From contig JAKMXF010000354.1 of NCBI GenBank assembly GCA_024704765.1, positions 372,690 through 436,689 of the forward strand: a DNA stretch of 64,000 nt, read 5' to 3'. Positions 1 to 10,436 of the stretch are shown here, piece by piece. Both the position numbers and the translations under genes were made by a program. The notes under the pieces are model-generated. The model saw only the letters and a program-made list of their open reading frames with translations, was not told the DNA's origin and made no database searches. The DNA is from Oopsacas minuta. Taxonomy: Eukaryota; Porifera; Hexactinellida; Lyssacinosida; Leucopsacidae. Within the stretch, counting starts at the first letter, position 1. Every line of letters begins with the position of its first letter.

Positions 1-1
1 T

Positions 2-289
2 CGAGTTCACATTCAAAACCATTGTATTGGCTGTGTTTGGTGTATTTTATACAGTTTTTATTATGTACTCGCTTTCCCATGGGTGTTGTGCTGGCGCGGA
101 TTGAAGAGCAAACCTTGTAAGAAATACTGTACAGTTTGTTCAACAGGATTAGTAAATGGAATGATCAGTATTGTAACATGTTGTGGACTCGCGTATATAC
201 TCACAAGATGTTGTATCAGAAATGCAGCGGATACAGAAATCACTGATGGTACAGCACCGAATTGTACAACCAATCAAGAAGATGTGTAA
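2..289 (+). CDS. Possible 3' end of an unrecognised membrane protein gene (partial)
   Basis: An open frame runs from the window edge to a stop at 287-289 and could encode about 95 residues. It is cysteine-rich and has two hydrophobic stretches that could be membrane segments. The middle part carries CKKYC and TCC clusters, followed by a short polar tail. I do not recognise a family. A second frame through the first 110 bases also encodes a hydrophobic segment, so the true frame and any intron cannot be settled here. The gene would end about 285 bases before the 3' end of the convergent sirtuin gene. Confidence is low: the frame is short and both strands are open. Confidence 0.25.
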   Translation, partial: RVHIQNHCIGCVWCILYSFYYVLAFPWVLCWRGLKSKPCKKYCTVCSTGLVNGMISIVTCCGLAYILTRCCIRNAADTEITDGTAPNCTTNQEDV

Positions 290-573
290 GGAACTGTAAA
301 GACATTTTGGGACTGAGGAGGCGAAATTATGAGGAAGAAGTGCGGATACAGAACTGGTTTGTATTAAATATATATGATAATTTTTAAACAAATGAACAAT
401 CATTTTGTTACTACTCATTTATTCGACAAGATAAATTATAGAATTTAAATGGATATGAAGAAAATATTCAATTACACTATAAGTGTTGGCAATAATTGAT
501 TTCACAGCCCCCTTTAGTAATGGATATTTGTGATATCAAACAGATTTACCTCATAACAATTGATTCTAACTAG

Positions 574-2848
574 CTAACCTTGTATAATAGAATAAGGAAT
601 GTCTTCGAATACATCTAAGCCTTGGAACCTGAATTCCCAATCATTTGTCATAGAAATTTGTGAGAAAGACAGCTTAGCACGTCTTTTCAATTTGAAACTA
701 GGAATTGGAATCTTGAGTTCGTCTTCCACCAATTTTTTCTACAAACCACGATATAAAACACCTCAAATCAAAAGAACAGCTACACATATAATATAGCCTA
801 CCATGAACACATCACACATACTGTGTACATTAATGGTAGCTAGATTGTATAGAGGAGTTTTCTGAAGATTACAAATAACTAATTTTCCTCTATTGGAGCC
901 TACAGTAGCGGGTATAGTTGCTGCAGGCTGTACAGTAAGACTGGAGCCTAGCACTACACAGACGTCTGCTTTCCCTCCGTGATCAAATGCTGATTTTATT
1001 TCATTCTCAGGCAGTTGCTCTCCAAAGTTAATGATTGAGTCTAGTAGGATATTTCCGCAAGCTGGGTCATCACAACGACGAGTAGTCTCATGGTTAAACA
1101 CACCGAACTAAAGAGAACATCAAACAATCAAAATATGCCTAGTCAGATATCTTTTCAGTATAAATAAGAAATAACTTACTGCCTCACGTGTCTCGAAGTC
1201 TCTGAGATACTGAACACCACAAACAGAACAAGATTCAAGATTAGTATTACCATGTAACTCTGCAAGTTGTTTCGGATTCATACCGCTTCTCCTATGCAAA
1301 CCATCTACATTCTGAGAAACAGTGAACTTGATGAGGCCTGCTTCATGCAGAGCTACCATTGACATGTGTGTAACGGTTGGTAATGCACTGATTAGCTTAA
1401 CTGGCTTACTGCGACGAGAATGCGCCTGTCCATGTGCTCTCAGCTCCCAGACGCCAGGACCTAATAGAAATAGATATGGTGTACAGTAAACTCATGTATT
1501 TTGAAGCTCAATAGACTGCGACAATTACTTTAGCATAACCGATGACATTTATATTACTTTGACGAGTCTGGAACCATATTTGTACCATTTCAGACCTCGA
1601 TATATCCGTGTTCGATATAATGGGAATTGACTCGCTGTAATTATAAAAATGTACATGCTACGTATGGTCATACTATGATTTATAATAAAATTAAATAATG
1701 TATAGCTCTCCTACCTGTCTCCAACATAGTATTCATACCACTCCTGAAGTCTGGTATCCCTGCACTTGTACTGATACCAGCTCCTGTGAAGAATATCACA
1801 TGTTTCCCCTCTCTGATAAATTTAGCTACCATTTTAACTTTCTTATCCAAATCCTTAGCAGAGTCTACAAATTCTTTCTTCTGCTCCTCATCCTCTATGT
1901 TGTACTGCCTGCCTGCACCAGAATTAGCACCAGGTTTAGAACCAGGGATAACAGGGCCATCTCTCACGACTGTCTCAGTGGGTTTAAGTTTGTCTTTCAT
2001 ATTTCCAAGTTTTTGTTGAAATTCCTGAGTAGACTCTACAAGAGGTCTACATGCTTCTTCCTAAATAATATTCTAGAATAAAAACTAATGACAATAATGG
2101 ATTCAGTGTTTACCTTTCCACTAGAAGCAGTATCACCAGTATTCGAAGCTATTTTCCCACCAGTTGCAGCAGGAGGCTTATTTCCTACCTTTTTATCAAT
2201 TGACTCTTGTACCGTTCCGATAACCATCTCCATCATCTTATCCATTGCTTCTTCTTGCTTCTTATCCATTATTTCTGCCTGTTCTACTGTAGAAAGATAT
2301 CCTCCTCTCCTGGTGAGTACATTAACAGCCAATTTACCAGTAGATCCTCCTTCCCAGTTCAGTAAGTACTGAGTAGAATCATCACATTTACTCTAAATAT
2401 AAGAGGATAATCCAATAAACAATAAGGCATAAAATCCTAAACTTACCAGATCAGGAATACTCTCCAATGGATAAGGATAAACCAGACAATACTTCAGATT
2501 AACACAGCTCATAATAACAATTCTCTGCAGCTGATTTGGCTTTTTAAGTTGCAATACAACTCCATCGGTAGCCTCAATAGTGACAGTGTGTAGTTGGTGA
2601 ACAACATCAGGAACAAGGATGATATCTTTACACTTGTATACTTCCAATAGAGAAGACATAACCTTTACATTTACTACTATCTTACAGCCAATACTCTTCT
2701 CGATATACAACTTCCCAATCTGTTTGTTGATTATGAATGTACAGCCCTGACATCTGGATATATACACCATGTTGGATGGTTTTTCGCTTTCTACATTAAT
2801 TTCCTTATCTTTCTGAGAAGTGTACTCTATAAGCTTTCTTGACGACAT
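574..2848 (-). CDS. C-CAP-like beta-helix fused to a class IV (SIRT6/7-type) sirtuin
   Basis: Six exons join in frame: 2848-2447, 2392-2114, 2060-1715, 1460-1180, 1107-802 and 738-574, giving 592 residues. Residues 1 to about 190 look like the C-terminal beta-helix of adenylyl-cyclase-associated protein or TBCC: short repeating strands, then a segment like the CAP C-terminus. Residues about 300-560 are an NAD-dependent deacylase: GAGISTSAGIPDFRSG near 320, SQNVDGLH, catalytic His in ELHGN near 412, zinc ligands CSVC and CDDPAC, and GSSLTVQP. The motif order and the tail with LKIP resemble SIRT6/SIRT7. The family removes acyl groups or ADP-ribosylates protein lysines, usually in the nucleus; CAP domains bind actin. 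Joining them in one protein is unusual, but all intron phases match, so a single gene is the simplest reading. The first exon is chosen from its ATG; an upstream exon is possible. Confidence 0.82.
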
Positions 2849-3123
2849 CCTGAATAATTTTCTAATTCCTGAACGAGCAAACTAATGATTATGTATAGTA
2901 CGTATTATATCTAACTAGTATTTATAGATTTTAATATTGAATACTTTCTATAATAAAATGCAATACAAAACTAGTAACAAGTTATGCTAGCAAAAGGAAG
3001 ATACAGAACCTGAGCCTGATTTTATAGAAGAGAATTGCTTAACGTATATACGTAGGCAAATATGCATGTATAATATCAGGTAATATATACATATTAGTAA
3101 GCTGATCTCAGCTTGTGTCTGCA

Positions 3124-3687
3124 CTATTTAATTCTATGAACTGATCTCAGCCTATGTGAGGCAGGCTCATCTTCAGAATCTAGTAAGATAGGAGAATCAG
3201 GAGGTTGAGAATGAGAGAAGTAAGGAGGAAGAGAGAATTCATTTGGCTCATCAGATAAAGGAAATGGATTGAGTTCATTACCTGCTAACAAATCGAGATC
3301 ATACCATTCAGACACTCTATCCCATAGAGTGTCGACAGTACAGAGAATACCCGAGTTTTTAGAAAATGCATCATGGATACATAACATATGGAAATACTTG
3401 TTGCTACCAACCAACTTATGGTTTTGTAATGCATACAACAGGGCTAGGTCTAACTCAGGTGTCCAGTCTATCTTGGTCAGAATAGCAACTGGTTTTTGAT
3501 CAACTTCAGATATAATTAATTCTTCATCTAATTCCTTACCTGACACACCCTCCTTCAATTCTGTATTTGTTGGAGGTGATTTGTCAGCTGACGGCTCGTG
3601 AGTACTAGAGTGAGGGGATTCAGGGTTAGTAAGGGAGTTTGGTTCACTTATCATAATTGTTGTGATTTGTGAATCATCTTTAGACAT
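3124..3687 (-). CDS. MRGBP: MRG-binding protein, Eaf7 family (NuA4/TIP60 subunit)
   Basis: A single exon encodes 187 residues, close to the roughly 200 of vertebrate MRGBP. The Eaf7 core lies at about residues 75-155: a W-x-x-E-x-D-L-x-L-L start, then HKLVGSNKYFHMLCI, then a TLWDRVSEWYDL helix and a PFPL segment. The N-terminus is Ser/Pro/Thr-rich and probably disordered. The protein links MRG15 (MORF4L1) to the NuA4/TIP60 histone acetyltransferase complex in the nucleus. It sits between the sirtuin gene and the USP30-like gene, all on the minus strand, each with its own spacing of about 300 bases. Nothing suggests it is broken. Confidence 0.9.
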   Translation of the reverse strand: MSKDDSQITTIMISEPNSLTNPESPHSSTHEPSADKSPPTNTELKEGVSGKELDEELIISEVDQKPVAILTKIDWTPELDLALLYALQNHKLVGSNKYFHMLCIHDAFSKNSGILCTVDTLWDRVSEWYDLDLLAGNELNPFPLSDEPNEFSLPPYFSHSQPPDSPILLDSEDEPASHRLRSVHRIK

Positions 3688-4017
3688 TATTAAATTCTAA
3701 TATTCGGTGTCAATATTTATACATGCATTGTTGGAACAAAAATTTCCCAAATACTACACTACAAAATTATAACTAGTCATTTCATTATATTATTTAATCT
3801 CTAAAAATAGATTCCTAATTATTAACATATATGTATAATATTATTAATTGAATAAGGAAATGTTTGAAAAATCTGTAACTAGTCCACAAATTATAAGTTC
3901 TATGTATAAAATTCCAGGTTTAAAGATTCGTCATTGAGAATTTGAGTACAGCTAGGGGAGATATAAACTGAAATTCATATATAGCAATCGGAGGTTTGCA
4001 TGTGGTGTGTGAATTAA
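3688..4017. other. AT-rich intergenic gap
   Basis: No coding frame, RNA gene or repeat seen. It should hold the MRGBP promoter and the USP30-like gene's 3' processing signals. Confidence 0.5.
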
Positions 4018-5280
4018 TTAAGAAGGTGATCTTTCATAAAATAGCATGTAAGCTTGCGCTTTCTTAACCCGGTCTGGAGTGACGTGACGAACTGTCTCAT
4101 CTGAGCAGAAAACCCAAGATTTGGGGTCTCTCAATCTACAGTAGGATACGTAGTGACCAGTAGAGGAGTCCTCTCCTAGATGCTCAACTACTGACTTGAG
4201 GTTATATGTAGCACGAGAGGGAGTGGCAGATGAAATTGTTTGACTAGTGGGGAGAGAGAACGAAGGGTGAGAGAGGGAAGGTAGCTTTTGGTTTTTGAAA
4301 AGAGAGTTTGATTGAAACACACCCCCATTCAAATTAGAACATGGTCCTAGAGACATAGAGGATAGAAAATGAGGTTTAATCGGGTCTGCGTGTAAGTTCC
4401 CAAGATCCAGATTAATTGGGAAATCCACTTGTGTTTGAGTTTTATATAGGAAGCCATATGGATGGAATTGAGTACGTTGTAGATGAATACAAAGACATTG
4501 TGGTATCTTTCCCAGACAAGTTTTGTAAGCACAACTAGTTCTGCTATAATCATTACGTAATGCACACAAACGACACTCCACCATATCTACTCTACTAGTC
4601 TGTAGATAGTGAGATATGAGTTGACTAAGAGGTACTACACCCCCTGTATAAATATTAGGTAATTCAAGGGATATACTAAGAACTGATTGGTAGCGGGATG
4701 GCTTACGTGTGTGACAGAGAGAACAAGTTATGTCAGTGAATATTGTACCGTGGAAAGGGAGAGGAGTTATACTCTTGTTCAGTGCCATAAAACCGATATG
4801 TTTAGAGAACTGAACTCCGGGAATTGAAACCGGATCAAGTCTAGGCATGAGAAGTAGGTTTGAGAGAGTTGTTTCTTGCTGGTGAGCTTTGGAACGTTCG
4901 TACTGTAAGGTAGAAGCAAGGAATTGAAAGAATTCATGTGCATCTTGTTGCTCGTGAAGTGAACGCTTCCATCCACTATGCATTAGCGTAGAGAAGAGTT
5001 TATCTGTAGCATGGGGCTGTGAAGTAGAAGAGTGCATTTTATGTAGCAATTCTGATAGTACAACATGCACCTGTCCACCTAGATTCTCATCTGAACTTAG
5101 CCAATCATCAAACGAATTTAAAGATACCAAACTCTGAATAACACTATTCAAAAAGCAGGTGTTGCCATGATTCAGCAAACCTGTTCTGGATTTTGAGCTA
5201 TGAGATTGACCAAAGATGAGAGAATCAAGACTTGTGAGGAGAGATTGGATGGGAGAGGCAATTGAAGTGACGTAATCCAT
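4018..5280 (-). CDS. USP30: USP30-type ubiquitin-specific protease
   Basis: An intronless 420-residue frame. The Cys box GLLNHGNTCFLNS holds the nucleophile at residue 42, the QQDAHEFF box follows, and the His box STGHYVSYCR lies near the C-terminus. The third catalytic residue appears to be Ser in CSDETV, matching the unusual Cys-His-Ser triad of USP30; most USPs use Asn or Asp. PFHGTIFTDITCSLC and IPQCLCIHLQR also read like USP30. Human USP30 (517 aa) is anchored in the outer mitochondrial membrane by an N-terminal helix and opposes Parkin-driven mitophagy. Here the 33 residues before the catalytic domain show no convincing transmembrane helix, so an upstream exon is missing or location differs. 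The gene diverges from the orphan at 5725, with 444 bases between. Confidence 0.85.
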   Translation of the reverse strand: MDYVTSIASPIQSLLTSLDSLIFGQSHSSKSRTGLLNHGNTCFLNSVIQSLVSLNSFDDWLSSDENLGGQVHVVLSELLHKMHSSTSQPHATDKLFSTLMHSGWKRSLHEQQDAHEFFQFLASTLQYERSKAHQQETTLSNLLLMPRLDPVSIPGVQFSKHIGFMALNKSITPLPFHGTIFTDITCSLCHTRKPSRYQSVLSISLELPNIYTGGVVPLSQLISHYLQTSRVDMVECRLCALRNDYSRTSCAYKTCLGKIPQCLCIHLQRTQFHPYGFLYKTQTQVDFPINLDLGNLHADPIKPHFLSSMSLGPCSNLNGGVFQSNSLFKNQKLPSLSHPSFSLPTSQTISSATPSRATYNLKSVVEHLGEDSSTGHYVSYCRLRDPKSWVFCSDETVRHVTPDRVKKAQAYMLFYERSPS

Positions 5281-5724
5281 TAACAGCAGAATCTTTTGTT
5301 ATAGAACAATACTATACTCACTACTCAGTAAATAATGAAATTTAAATTTAATTCCTAAATAATTTAGAAATTGGGGAATAGAAGATCAAAGTGTTAAATG
5401 GCATTATATAATTATTAATTAATTAAAATACTCTCAATACAGTATGAAAATTAAAAACTGAATTAAGAAGCAAAGAAAATAATAGCGAACTGCTGATAAT
5501 TAAATTTTTGTAACGAATACATAAATCGATTTATAGACATATCACAATTTTATGCACATGTAAAACGTAAGATACGGTATTAAAGAAAAAGAATTCGAAA
5601 AAGACAAAGCAAATAATTATTTCATTATACAACTACAACCAATACGCTCACGAGACTTTGCTACATAATGAGTATATATATAAAGTACATACAAATGCTG
5701 AATCTGAATATGGAAAAGTGAAGA
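5281..5724. promoter_or_regulatory. Divergent intergenic region between USP30-like gene and orphan
   Basis: About 440 bases, strongly AT-rich, between two genes transcribed apart; no coding frame. The sequence tatatatataaa at 5673-5684 is a TATA-like box 41-52 bases before the ATG of the plus-strand orphan, consistent with a very short 5' leader. Bidirectional promoter use is inference. Confidence 0.45.
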
Positions 5725-8700
5725 ATGATCAAAGTTGCAGGTCAAGATATAATACAAGTTACATTGGAAGAGTTAACGTCATCAATTGATACATTGAAAA
5801 CTACTAACTACCATGAGGTAGAGGAGTATAGGGAACATCTAAACCATTTAGATGTAGTGAGACTAGCAGCTAGCTCACTCATACAAACAGATACAGTTAG
5901 ATCAATAGGGTCTAGTGAAAACTTAATTCAATATAAAATGGATATGAGTAAACTCATGCAATTTACTTGTCTCATTTGTATTTGGGAGGATATGGCAGGT
6001 GTGCTATTAAGCTATACAACTGATATGAGAATATCTTTAGAATCACAGAAACAGTGCTACAAATCATTAAGAGATATGGTCAGGTACTCTCTTAATGATA
6101 CTCAGCTATTCTCGGTTATGTTCAGAAAATTGGAATATACATTCCTAAGAATAGATAATCCCGCTCAGAACAATATAGACTCAGATAATTCTGAATTAGT
6201 AGGGGACTTAGGGAAGAGGTGGAATAACAATAGAGATTGCAGTTTCGATATCGTCTCTAATAACATGCAATACTGGAATAACAATGATATTAAGAAATTA
6301 AAGTTAGCTCTTCAAAGAGAAAAGAGAGTTTTATGTGTGGAACAGCTAGCAATAAAATGCTATACATTTTGGCGTCAGTTAATACCCACAGACATAGGAG
6401 ATGAAGAGAGTAAGGCAATGTCATTTCAAATTGGAGATAGATTGATTTTTCTACAGAGAGTATCGTGTGAATTGGTTAGAGGGATAGAAGTGTTATTCCG
6501 AATAATATCATGCTTAGAAAATGGACGATTAAACTCATTTGAAAAGATTGCATTTGATGTAATTGGTTCTGCATTTGTATTAATTGAGTTAGTCAATAGA
6601 ATATTGAAAAAGAAGTCAACAATCCCAAACAAAATAATTGAGTTTGTTTGGTTAGTTCTGGCAATCGAACCGAATCAACAATTATTAACAAACATACATG
6701 ACCTCCTTCATAAGGTTATCCCAAAATTTGTCAAAAGAGAGCTCGGATTTAATTCTGGGAATAGTCTAGAAGAGCTAATTGATTTCATCTTGTTCTACTG
6801 TACAAGATGTATACAGCAAGACAAAATGGATATCTGTAATGAAGTCACAAGTCTCTATAAATCTGTAATAGACATGTCAAGGAATTCACTACATTGTACT
6901 TTCATTAGTGAATGCTTTAGGTTTGCAGCATTTAGTATGAAATCGTCAATACACGACTCAGCTGATATTCTGGCTGTAATAACAAAGATTACAAATAAAT
7001 TATTCCACCCTTCAGACAGATACAGGAGTACAACTATTAAGTTGTTAGTTAATCTGTGTACAGAAATCTGTCTTGCTGGAGAGAATCCAGTTTCTTATCT
7101 TCAACTGTTAATAGATGTTGTTGCACCAATTGAAATCTGCAAATGTTCTCAGGGATTGACTCGGTTGGTAAGAGACTTTGTTATAGCTGTAACAATAAAA
7201 TTAAATAGAAACTGTATCTCAATTCATGATACAATACGAATACTTGTTCCCTCAGTCAGTCAGATAGTTAATCAGTTAAATAGAATTCCGAAGATAACAA
7301 GAGCATTACTCACAGTAGAATGCTGCACCAAGCTAATCACCCATGTATCAAGCATACACGATTTTGAAATACTACTATGCCATGGATTGCTGTTAATACA
7401 ACATGTTGTGCCAGATGAGTTGACAATTCAAAAAGCAAGTTGTTTCTTCAAGAAGTTAATAAATAGATTCCTGAATAGAAAAGATACGTATCTTCTCCAA
7501 CTTGCATACATAACATACGAAAAGTTCATCAAACAATTCCAAACTGAGTATGTTGAAATTAACACTCTTTTCTATTACCTATTAACGGAAGCTCCGCTGG
7601 CTAAAATATCCCACATATATCATGCTTGTCAAAGCCCTATCCTTGAGAATAAACGGCTATCAGGTCTACGCAGTATATTCTACTTACGGGCGATGGAGCC
7701 TGTTATACTTAAGATTTTCGCAGATATCTCTACTGCACTCTGTTTCATGCAAAATAACAAATATCAATCTCTCTCATATCCTATGGAAGATCTGATGTAT
7801 TCATTTGTTGCTGATATTCTAGAGGTTATACAGGCAGAACAAACTGAAATTCATATATGGAATCATTTGTATGAGAGGGTTATGCAAGTTAGCTTTATTT
7901 TCATAGGAACTGCAGATGCTGAATTGGATAATTCTAACTGTTACAAAGGGGATTTGCTACATCTGTTGGATGTAGAAATGCCAGTGCAACTGAGACAATT
8001 AATTGTTACAATAATGAAGAGAATTATCTATCTAGACATGGACGGATACTCTCAATTACAGAGCAAACTCGCCCAGCTAATGGTTAACTCAATGTATTTG
8101 AATAAAAATACACAAAAGAAAAGTGAAAATGATCATCTTCAATTTAACATGGTGAATGTACTTGAAAGTATACAAGAAAACCTCCTTGTAGATAAATTCA
8201 ACCAGAATACAATTAAAAAACTCATTTCATCTGGATATAGTAGCAAACTTTTCAAATACAACATACAGCAACAGGCTCAAACATACTCACATCATATTGC
8301 AACGAATGAGCAAAAACAAAATACATTTATATTATCTCATTACAGAGAATTTCAACATATTATAAAAACCCTCCACATTGGCGTGTACTGGTTCTCACAC
8401 AATAAAGTTTATGTACACGACATATTCAAAGGAGAACTCAGTCCTGAATTGTTTCAAGATAGATTGAGATATGCTAAGATGTATTTATTCAAATTCGTTA
8501 ACAAGGGTAAGAAATATTCACAACATTTGAAAGCGATACAAGCACTTGAACAAGAAAGGAATTATAAACATAATCTCAAAAGCAAAAATCTAATCAACAG
8601 TCGACACACTCTAACTATCACCCTTCTGACACAATTTTACCACACACTGATATCATCAAGTGACACAATCGACCACTCAATTAGACCACTAGGAGCACAT

Positions 8701-10290
8701 AATGAGATCCCTCTTGAAATCGCAATTCGACAGGACAGAGGAATTGTAAGTATAAGAGATTCATACAGCAATATAGAAGTAGAGATATGTGAGGTGATAT
8801 TCATGAGTGAGGGGATGTATGTAATGGAGAGTCAAACAAATGGAGAGGGGATAAACACTACACAAGTCTGGTGTCAGCTATTTGCGAAACTTCTCACTAC
8901 AGATCATCTCGTGCCTAGCATTATCCTTCCGAAAGGAAACCCAAACATGAATACATGGGTATATGTGAATAAGAGCATTCGCAGAGAATCAATTAATTCC
9001 AATTTAACCTGGTCTCCATACTATTCCTATGAATGGATCACATACTACCCAAAACTTCCAAATAAGGTACATGCTATGGAGGATATCGTGTTACATCCTG
9101 GATACAAGGTTTATACAGGAGGTTTAGCTCAAAGAATGACTCCTGTGTGGAGAAGAAGGACAGATCTGGTGGGTATCCTCTTCTATCACGTGTTAACAAC
9201 ACTTTCCCAGAAATATCTCACTAGTGTCTACTGCAACTATTCTGACTATATATACTCTTTCCTGAAGGATTACTTGAATGATCCAGATGATCAGAAGTAT
9301 AATAAGTTAAACACAGATCTTGAGGGAGAAATACTAATAATAGTACACAAGTGGATATTATCAGTAAATATTGAAAAATTATTCCAAAAAGATAGCAAAT
9401 CATTCTTTGAATTGAAATACTTCTTAGATGCACATTCAGCTACCAGTATCAAAAAGTATAAAGACGTACGTGCAGAAATAAAGATAAGAATACTAGATTC
9501 ATTTCATATATTCGTGTTAAATGAACTCCCGTTTGAAATCCAAAAAGCATCGATTTTATGGATTGAACAATTAGATGAGAATCTCTGGCTAGAGACAGAG
9601 AGATTAGAAGAACCTTTTAGATATCTGATAAACCAAACTGAACAGGGATTAAAGTTTTTCCCAGGAGTAGTATCCTTCTTTCTACCACAGTACAGAGATA
9701 GGAGTTCTATTCCTATAACAGCAGATGTGCTTACACCTGATAAGATATCAGGATATGTGGTGGGAAAGGTAATCGAGTTAAATCTTAGTTATGACGTATT
9801 GAATAATGACAGAACAAGAAATAATCAGTTGGATGGGAAATCGGTGGAGACATTCGAAATGTGGGGGAGCTGGGTAGGACCTAAATACCGTAGACTAGGG
9901 ATTGCAGTTGACATGTACAGATACACCTTTAAAGTTCTACCAACTCAATATCTTACAGTGGATATGAATGAAGGAGTGCAATGGAAATGTGCAATCAATG
10001 CTAAAATAGGGAGCTTGTTTATATGGCTAGGTATAGTGGATTACATTATGGATAACATAGTAGCAAAAGAAGTTGCTTCAAGATGGAATTTTTACTTGGG
10101 AGGTGCTGACCGAAACTTTCAGAGATATTTGTTAAATAATAAATTCATGAAACCACTCGTATATATTGATACAGCTATGAACTATTGTAATAAGAAATAC
10201 GCCAGATGGAGAAGGAAGAAATCAGTGAAATTTATGTACATTTGGGTAATTATAGTAATATTATTGTTAATATTGCTACTGATAATGTGA
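5725..10290 (+). CDS. Giant intronless orphan protein with C-terminal membrane anchor
   Basis: One uninterrupted frame of 1521 codons, the longest single exon in the window. I do not recognise a family. The first two thirds are Ile/Leu/Asn-rich and predicted by eye to be mostly helical, like an alpha-solenoid. A more globular part follows at about residues 980-1480, with many aromatic residues (WSPYYSYEWITYYPK near 1094 and FEMWGSWVGPKYRRLGIAVD near 1380). The last ~20 residues (YIWVIIVILLLILLLIM) are a clear membrane helix after a basic KKYARWRRKKSVK stretch, so the protein is probably tail-anchored with its bulk in the cytosol. There is no signal peptide. A TATA-like box lies just upstream, and an AATAAA at 10328 follows the stop by 38 bases. 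Codon use is AT-rich like its neighbours. The long open frame shows selection to stay open; the function is unknown. Confidence 0.8.
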   Translation: MIKVAGQDIIQVTLEELTSSIDTLKTTNYHEVEEYREHLNHLDVVRLAASSLIQTDTVRSIGSSENLIQYKMDMSKLMQFTCLICIWEDMAGVLLSYTTDMRISLESQKQCYKSLRDMVRYSLNDTQLFSVMFRKLEYTFLRIDNPAQNNIDSDNSELVGDLGKRWNNNRDCSFDIVSNNMQYWNNNDIKKLKLALQREKRVLCVEQLAIKCYTFWRQLIPTDIGDEESKAMSFQIGDRLIFLQRVSCELVRGIEVLFRIISCLENGRLNSFEKIAFDVIGSAFVLIELVNRILKKKSTIPNKIIEFVWLVLAIEPNQQLLTNIHDLLHKVIPKFVKRELGFNSGNSLEELIDFILFYCTRCIQQDKMDICNEVTSLYKSVIDMSRNSLHCTFISECFRFAAFSMKSSIHDSADILAVITKITNKLFHPSDRYRSTTIKLLVNLCTEICLAGENPVSYLQLLIDVVAPIEICKCSQGLTRLVRDFVIAVTIKLNRNCISIHDTIRILVPSVSQIVNQLNRIPKITRALLTVECCTKLITHVSSIHDFEILLCHGLLLIQHVVPDELTIQKASCFFKKLINRFLNRKDTYLLQLAYITYEKFIKQFQTEYVEINTLFYYLLTEAPLAKISHIYHACQSPILENKRLSGLRSIFYLRAMEPVILKIFADISTALCFMQNNKYQSLSYPMEDLMYSFVADILEVIQAEQTEIHIWNHLYERVMQVSFIFIGTADAELDNSNCYKGDLLHLLDVEMPVQLRQLIVTIMKRIIYLDMDGYSQLQSKLAQLMVNSMYLNKNTQKKSENDHLQFNMVNVLESIQENLLVDKFNQNTIKKLISSGYSSKLFKYNIQQQAQTYSHHIATNEQKQNTFILSHYREFQHIIKTLHIGVYWFSHNKVYVHDIFKGELSPELFQDRLRYAKMYLFKFVNKGKKYSQHLKAIQALEQERNYKHNLKSKNLINSRHTLTITLLTQFYHTLISSSDTIDHSIRPLGAHNEIPLEIAIRQDRGIVSIRDSYSNIEVEICEVIFMSEGMYVMESQTNGEGINTTQVWCQLFAKLLTTDHLVPSIILPKGNPNMNTWVYVNKSIRRESINSNLTWSPYYSYEWITYYPKLPNKVHAMEDIVLHPGYKVYTGGLAQRMTPVWRRRTDLVGILFYHVLTTLSQKYLTSVYCNYSDYIYSFLKDYLNDPDDQKYNKLNTDLEGEILIIVHKWILSVNIEKLFQKDSKSFFELKYFLDAHSATSIKKYKDVRAEIKIRILDSFHIFVLNELPFEIQKASILWIEQLDENLWLETERLEEPFRYLINQTEQGLKFFPGVVSFFLPQYRDRSSIPITADVLTPDKISGYVVGKVIELNLSYDVLNNDRTRNNQLDGKSVETFEMWGSWVGPKYRRLGIAVDMYRYTFKVLPTQYLTVDMNEGVQWKCAINAKIGSLFIWLGIVDYIMDNIVAKEVASRWNFYLGGADRNFQRYLLNNKFMKPLVYIDTAMNYCNKKYARWRRKKSVKFMYIWVIIVILLLILLLIM

Positions 10291-10436
10291 TTTATGCTTA
10301 TATATTACCCTGTTTAGATGTGCACTGAATAAACAATACTAGTGAGATATATATTAATATTAATATACCCACTGAATTGAAATAAATACATTCATGCATT
10401 AAAACATTCATCATTTAAGTCTTCAGAAAATTCACA

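Noticed and set aside
1698-2081. Plus-strand frames of 77-127 codons over the sirtuin gene
   Set aside because: They lie antisense to conserved sirtuin exons and have no family likeness; they are shadows.
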